Origin: BTRG01 sp036986275
GTDB taxonomy: Bacteria; Pseudomonadota; Gammaproteobacteria; Acidiferrobacterales; SZUA-150
Assembly: GCA_036986275.1 (NCBI GenBank)
Contig: BTRG01000038.1
Coordinates: 1 to 25,487 of the forward strand
Reading direction: 5' to 3'
DNA length: 25,487 nt
The notes beneath the pieces were generated by a model, which worked only from the letters and a program-made list of their open reading frames with translations, did not search any database and was not told where the DNA came from. The number at the start of each line of letters is the position of its first letter. Positions within the stretch are counted from its first letter, which is position 1. The translations under genes were made by a program, and so were the position numbers. Below, piece after piece: positions 23,109 through 25,487 of the stretch.

Positions 23109-23391
23109 ACTAGACATTTCTGACGCAGTAGATGTATCTGTTACAGACGATACTTTAACTGTTGAGTTAAATGATGGTCGTACTATTTCTGTACCACTTG
23201 AATGGTACCCTCGGCTTGTTCACGGCACATCAGAAGAACGCAATAACTGGCGCATTATTGGTAGAGGTCAGGGAATTCACTGGGAAGATCTTGATGAGGA
23301 TATTAGCGTTGAAGGGATTATCGCAGGCAACCCTTCGAGTGAAAGTCAATCTTCTTTTAAGAAGTGGCTGGACCAGAGAAATCCAGCCTAA
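23089..23391 (+). CDS. DUF2442 domain protein
   Basis: 100 residues from ATG 23089, with TTGGAGG 6-7 nt upstream inside DUF4160. Family features are VSVTDDTLTVELNDGRTISVPLEWYPRL and WRIIGRGQGIHWEDLDEDISVEGIIAG. DUF2442 proteins regularly accompany DUF4160; a partner or antitoxin-like role is inference. The stop TAA (23389-23391) falls inside GCCTAAC, the exact reverse complement of GTTAGGC at the start of this unit, as in integron cassettes where the reading frame ends in the attC R'' box. Confidence 0.93.
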   Translation: MTILATKLDISDAVDVSVTDDTLTVELNDGRTISVPLEWYPRLVHGTSEERNNWRIIGRGQGIHWEDLDEDISVEGIIAGNPSSESQSSFKKWLDQRNPA

Positions 23392-23458
23392 CAAAGAGGT
23401 TAAGGGGTTATAGTAGAATGGCGCTTAGTTACCGGGTTAAGGCAGCGGGTTAAGGCGG

Positions 23459-23479
23459 TTAAGGGCTCTGACCCCTTAA
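23459..23479 (-). repeat. REP-like palindrome, copy M1 (inverted)
   Basis: Seven-base arms TTAAGGG and CCCTTAA enclose CTCTGAC. Read on the minus strand, its centre is GTCAGAG, the same as in the other three copies, so this copy lies in the opposite orientation. It is 68 nt after the DUF2442 stop. Confidence 0.75.
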
Positions 23480-23516
23480 CACTTTTGGCGACATATTGTA
23501 ATATTTGAGCTTACTT

Positions 23517-23557
23517 CATATCACAATATTAGTGCCAGCCGCATAATCACCTGTTAG
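23517..23557 (+). repeat. 41-bp repeat, copy B
   Basis: It reads CATATCACAATATT, then A, GTGCCAGCCG, C, ATAATCA, C, CTGTTAG. It differs from copy C (25227-25267) at two positions. Only the terminal 41 bp of the 140-bp repeat are present here. The next gene starts 15 nt after it. Confidence 0.9.
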
Positions 23558-23572
23558 CGCAAAGGAATACAT

Positions 23573-24097
23573 ATGTACGAATGGATTAAGGAAAGTATTG
23601 AATTCTTAGCGTTCCTGGGAGCCGCTCTGTTTTTCGGGTTCAAATTGCTGTCTGGATTCTTCATCCACAACCTATCCGTTTCGCTGAAATACGAGCGCTC
23701 TGCAGTTAAGAATACTGATAATGATATACTCATTGTCACTGCGGAATTAGAGAAGGGTGACATCAGTGCTATAACTCTTCATGATATTCAAGCTCGTATT
23801 AGCTACAATCAACACTCTGTATCGATACCATTTCAAGGAATTCATCGTTGCAGTTATACAACTCAGAATATTGGGTCGGCTTGTCGAAAGGTTGCAAAAA
23901 TTGAACGACAATCACAGTCGTCACCATTACTTAATCTCAGTCTTGGTGAGAAGGCATCTTTTTCATGTAGCTTAGAGGTCCCAGCAAAGGAAATCGTGAC
24001 TGTAGAACTTGTTGTGTTAGGTAAGCGAGCGTATATCGGTACATGGGTAGGTCAATGGCGTTCTAGCGTGATCGCAACCCCATTAGTTCAGCGCTAA
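23573..24097 (+). CDS. Unknown protein with one N-terminal membrane helix
   Basis: 174 residues. A single hydrophobic helix at about 10-31 (FLAFLGAALFFGFKLLSGFF) is followed by a soluble domain of predicted beta character, without lipobox or recognised motif. AAAGGA lies 6 nt before ATG 23573. The gene begins 14 nt after GTTAGCG, and its stop TAA (24095-24097) lies in CGCTAAC, the exact complement of that 7-mer. TGTTAGCGC at 23552 and GCGCTAACA at 24091 match over nine bases. It is therefore a second cassette-like unit. Base composition is AT-richer than the core genes. Confidence 0.8.
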   Translation: MYEWIKESIEFLAFLGAALFFGFKLLSGFFIHNLSVSLKYERSAVKNTDNDILIVTAELEKGDISAITLHDIQARISYNQHSVSIPFQGIHRCSYTTQNIGSACRKVAKIERQSQSSPLLNLSLGEKASFSCSLEVPAKEIVTVELVVLGKRAYIGTWVGQWRSSVIATPLVQR

Positions 24098-24124
24098 CAA
24101 GTCTATCAAACCGCCTCGCTAGGG

Positions 24125-24152
24125 TTAAGGGGTCAGAGCCCTTATCACTTAA
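24125..24152 (+). repeat. REP-like palindrome, copy M2
   Basis: TTAAGGG-GTCAGAG-CCCTTA followed by TCACTTAA. It begins 28 nt after the stop of the one-helix protein. It can fold into a hairpin but no T-run follows. Confidence 0.75.
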
Positions 24153-24225
24153 GAATAAAGTGTTATAAAGAATGGTAAAGGATAGCGTTATCTTTACCTC
24201 ATGTCGAACAATACGTGGACTAGCA

Positions 24226-24552
24226 ATGAGAAAACATATTATAGCAGCACTGGTTATGACGGCATTAGCTGGATGTGCAACATCAGAAAAATATTCAAAG
24301 TTACTGGATACATGGAAGGGTGATCCTGTTGAACGCCTGGTAGGGAGTAACTGGGGATATCCAGATACTATTATTAAGGCACCGAATGGAAATGATGTGT
24401 ATATCTACAAGTGGGAATCCATTAGCACTAATAAAAAAGGATATACGAATAGGTATTGGTGCAACACATTCTTCGAAATAGATGATTCAAAAACTATTGT
24501 ACGTTGGCGATGGAAAGGAAATCACTGTGTATCGAAATATCAAGAAAAATAA
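24226..24552 (+). CDS. Small lipoprotein of unknown function (1)
   Basis: 108 residues from ATG 24226, preceded by GTGGA. An in-frame ATG at 24172 would add 18 residues before the signal peptide. The signal is MRKHIIAALVMTALAGC with acylated Cys17 and Ala at +2, which predicts the outer membrane. The mature part is short and rich in aromatic residues, with WKGDPVERLVGSNWGYPD and a Cys pair (WCNTFF, NHC) that may form a disulfide. The 'W-x-G-x-P...L-x-G-x-P' look recalls small BamE-like lipoproteins, but I would not assign it. Unlike the two preceding units, it does not end in a TAAC box. Confidence 0.8.
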   Translation: MRKHIIAALVMTALAGCATSEKYSKLLDTWKGDPVERLVGSNWGYPDTIIKAPNGNDVYIYKWESISTNKKGYTNRYWCNTFFEIDDSKTIVRWRWKGNHCVSKYQEK

Positions 24553-24565
24553 GGGTTAAGTAGGG

Positions 24566-24586
24566 TTAAGGGATTAGAGCACTTAA
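24566..24586 (+). repeat. REP-like palindrome, copy M3
   Basis: TTAAGGG-ATTAGAG-CACTTAA, 14 nt after the stop of the first small lipoprotein. This is a degenerate member of the family at 24125 and 25046. A further TTAAG lies just upstream (24555). Confidence 0.65.
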
Positions 24587-24626
24587 CTCATGTTAGTCTT
24601 TCGAAACTACATAAGGAGACGTTGGT

Positions 24627-25040
24627 ATGAATAAAGCAACAATAATATTCTCAATAGCCGTAGTAGTATCTCTGATTGGATGTACTGCTATGGGGCACCG
24701 TCAAGCTGCATCAGATGACCCTAATGGAGTATGGGTCCCTATCAAAGAAACTGCGGCGCGAGGCCAACAAAATATAAATAGGATCGATCTTGGAATGACA
24801 AAAACGCAGGTCCAAAATATTATGGGTACGACAAACCACTACTATGCGACTGCACATAGAAAGCCAACAATTATTACTCATCCTTCTAAGAGAGAAATGT
24901 TCGAGTCTAATTCCAGAACGTTTGAAGTGTTGTACTATTATACAAGATATGCAAAAAGGGATGCAGCATTGACTCCTGTTGTTCTACAGGAAGGAAAGGT
25001 AGTGGGTTGGGGATGGAATTATTTTAATAAGATTAAGTAA
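24627..25040 (+). CDS. Small lipoprotein of unknown function (2), BamE-like motif
   Basis: 137 residues. A strong AAGGAG lies 10 nt before the ATG. The signal peptide ends S-L-I-G-C with Cys19. The segment INRIDLGMTKTQVQNIMGT resembles the helix 'G-M-t-k-x-q-V-x-x-l-l-G' of SmpA/OmlA (BamE) and related small outer-membrane lipoproteins. It is followed by a beta-like end with LQEGKVVGWGWNYF, as in that fold. This is a motif-level similarity, not a firm assignment. Together with the preceding small lipoprotein gene it forms a pair, each followed by a REP-like palindrome. Confidence 0.83.
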   Translation: MNKATIIFSIAVVVSLIGCTAMGHRQAASDDPNGVWVPIKETAARGQQNINRIDLGMTKTQVQNIMGTTNHYYATAHRKPTIITHPSKREMFESNSRTFEVLYYYTRYAKRDAALTPVVLQEGKVVGWGWNYFNKIK

Positions 25041-25045
25041 TGAGG

Positions 25046-25073
25046 TTAAGGGATCAGAGCCTTTATCACTTAA
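25046..25073 (+). repeat. REP-like palindrome, copy M4
   Basis: TTAAGGG-ATCAGAG-CCTTTA followed by TCACTTAA, nearly the same as copy M2. It starts 6 nt after the stop of the second small lipoprotein. Confidence 0.75.
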
Positions 25074-25130
25074 CATATCTGCGTCCTTAACAAATAACAG
25101 GGTTAATGAGTAAATGCCCTTATCACATCT

Positions 25131-25267
25131 CTTTCGATTACAAGTACACTGATCCTTGTTCCATTTTCGATTCCATAAGAATAGAGATTCCTTGAAAAGT
25201 ATTATTTTGATGAGAACATTTGGCAGCATATCACAATATTGGTGCCAGCCGCATAATCATCTGTTAG
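25131..25267 (+). repeat. About 140-bp repeat, copy C
   Basis: It is similar to bases 22702-22843 throughout, with small indels. The last 41 bp (25227-25267) differ from copy A at one position. It ends in GTTAGAT (25263-25269), a perfect GTTRRRY box. CCTTAACAAATAA (25085-25097) upstream could be the left box of the same attC-like site. A methyltransferase gene starts 7 nt after the GTTAGAT box. Confidence 0.85.
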
Positions 25268-25276
25268 ATTACAATT

Positions 25277-25487
25277 ATGCCCAACCAAGAAATTAAAGAA
25301 TACTATGATACGATGGAACAAAGAGAGGTTCGTTCGGATTTGACTTTCGCTGTTGATATTGTGGGTGATCCTAAGATCGCTATAGATTGTGGTTGTGGAG
25401 CTGGAGCTGACATAAAGTATTTATTAACAAGGGGCTTTAAAGTGTACGGCTTTGATATAGAGGATGAATCTATATCAAGATGTAAGA
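25277..25487 (+). CDS. Class I SAM-dependent methyltransferase, truncated by the window end
   Basis: The first 70 codons are present and the frame is open to the last base. The N-terminus MPNQEIKEYYDTME is followed by SAM motif I AIDCGCGAGADIKYLL (residues 35-50) and the acidic end of strand 2, VYGFDIEDESI (Asp60), which binds the ribose of SAM. Substrate unknown. The ATG lies 7 nt after GTTAGAT (25263-25269), the position expected for the first gene of an integron cassette. The end of the cassette is outside the window, where ATCTAAC would be predicted near the stop codon. Confidence 0.85.
   Translation, partial: MPNQEIKEYYDTMEQREVRSDLTFAVDIVGDPKIAIDCGCGAGADIKYLLTRGFKVYGFDIEDESISRCK

Larger units (their letters stand above)
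23386..23559 (+). other. attC-like region B between two cassettes
   Basis: It begins GCCTAAC and ends GTTAGCG (23553-23559). CAGCCTAACA at its start (23384-23393) mirrors TGTTAGGCTG at the start of the DUF4160 unit (22838-22847), ten of ten bases. Inside are three GGTTAAGG-type repeats (23434-23466) and the palindromic motif at 23459. The last 41 bp match copies A and C. Confidence 0.55.

Noticed and set aside
24092..24130. Short complete attC between the one-helix protein and the first small lipoprotein
   Set aside because: CGCTAAC to GTTAAGG spans only about 39 bp and lacks the conserved 41-bp end, so a functional site is not supported.

Overview
The window looks like a gammaproteobacterial chromosome. 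From 2.7 to 22.5 kb the gene content and order follow the core loci of Pseudomonas-like genomes: hslVU, argB, slmA, a hemA-prfA-prmC-moeB operon, and the divergent TPR lipoprotein-lolB-ispE-tRNA-Gln-prs-rplY-pth-ychF series. The genus cannot be fixed from sequence alone.

Layout. Bases 1-35 are a terminator of an upstream gene. An 826-residue lipoprotein of unknown function follows (70-2550), then a DAACS-family symporter (2735-4027) and the proteasome-like protease pair hslVU (4119-6013). The hslU-hsp20 gap holds a small nested structure: 16-bp inverted repeats outside, REP-like hairpins in opposite orientation inside, and a DUF559 endonuclease-like ORF between them. A small heat-shock protein follows, with a good sigma-32-type promoter and a roughly 97-nt leader carrying an 8-bp tandem repeat. 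Next come argB and slmA.

From 8998 to 15155 six genes lie head to tail on the minus strand: a CstA-like transporter, hemA, prfA, prmC, moeB and a JAMM (M67) peptidase. They cover the first step of tetrapyrrole synthesis, release factor 1 with the enzyme that methylates it, and an E1-like/JAMM pair typical of sulfur-carrier chemistry. Divergently, 15325-22158 codes for a TPR lipoprotein, LolB (outer-membrane lipoprotein insertion), IspE (isoprenoids), tRNA-Gln, PRPP synthetase, ribosomal protein L25, peptidyl-tRNA hydrolase and YchF. A tRNA-Met gene (22437-22513), with its own promoter and terminator, closes the core block.

From about 22.6 kb to the end the DNA is AT-richer, all genes are on the plus strand, and the content is accessory: DUF4160/DUF2442, a one-helix protein of unknown function, two small lipoproteins and a truncated methyltransferase. 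Three copies of a 41-bp sequence ending in GTTAG each precede a gene by 7-32 nt. Two of these gene units end with a stop codon inside a 7-mer that is the exact reverse complement of the 7-mer at their own start. That is the architecture of integron gene cassettes bounded by attC sites, although the attC-like regions (about 175-245 bp) would be unusually long and no integrase lies in the window. This array is the most interesting part of the window. A palindromic REP-like motif, four copies, follows each of its genes.
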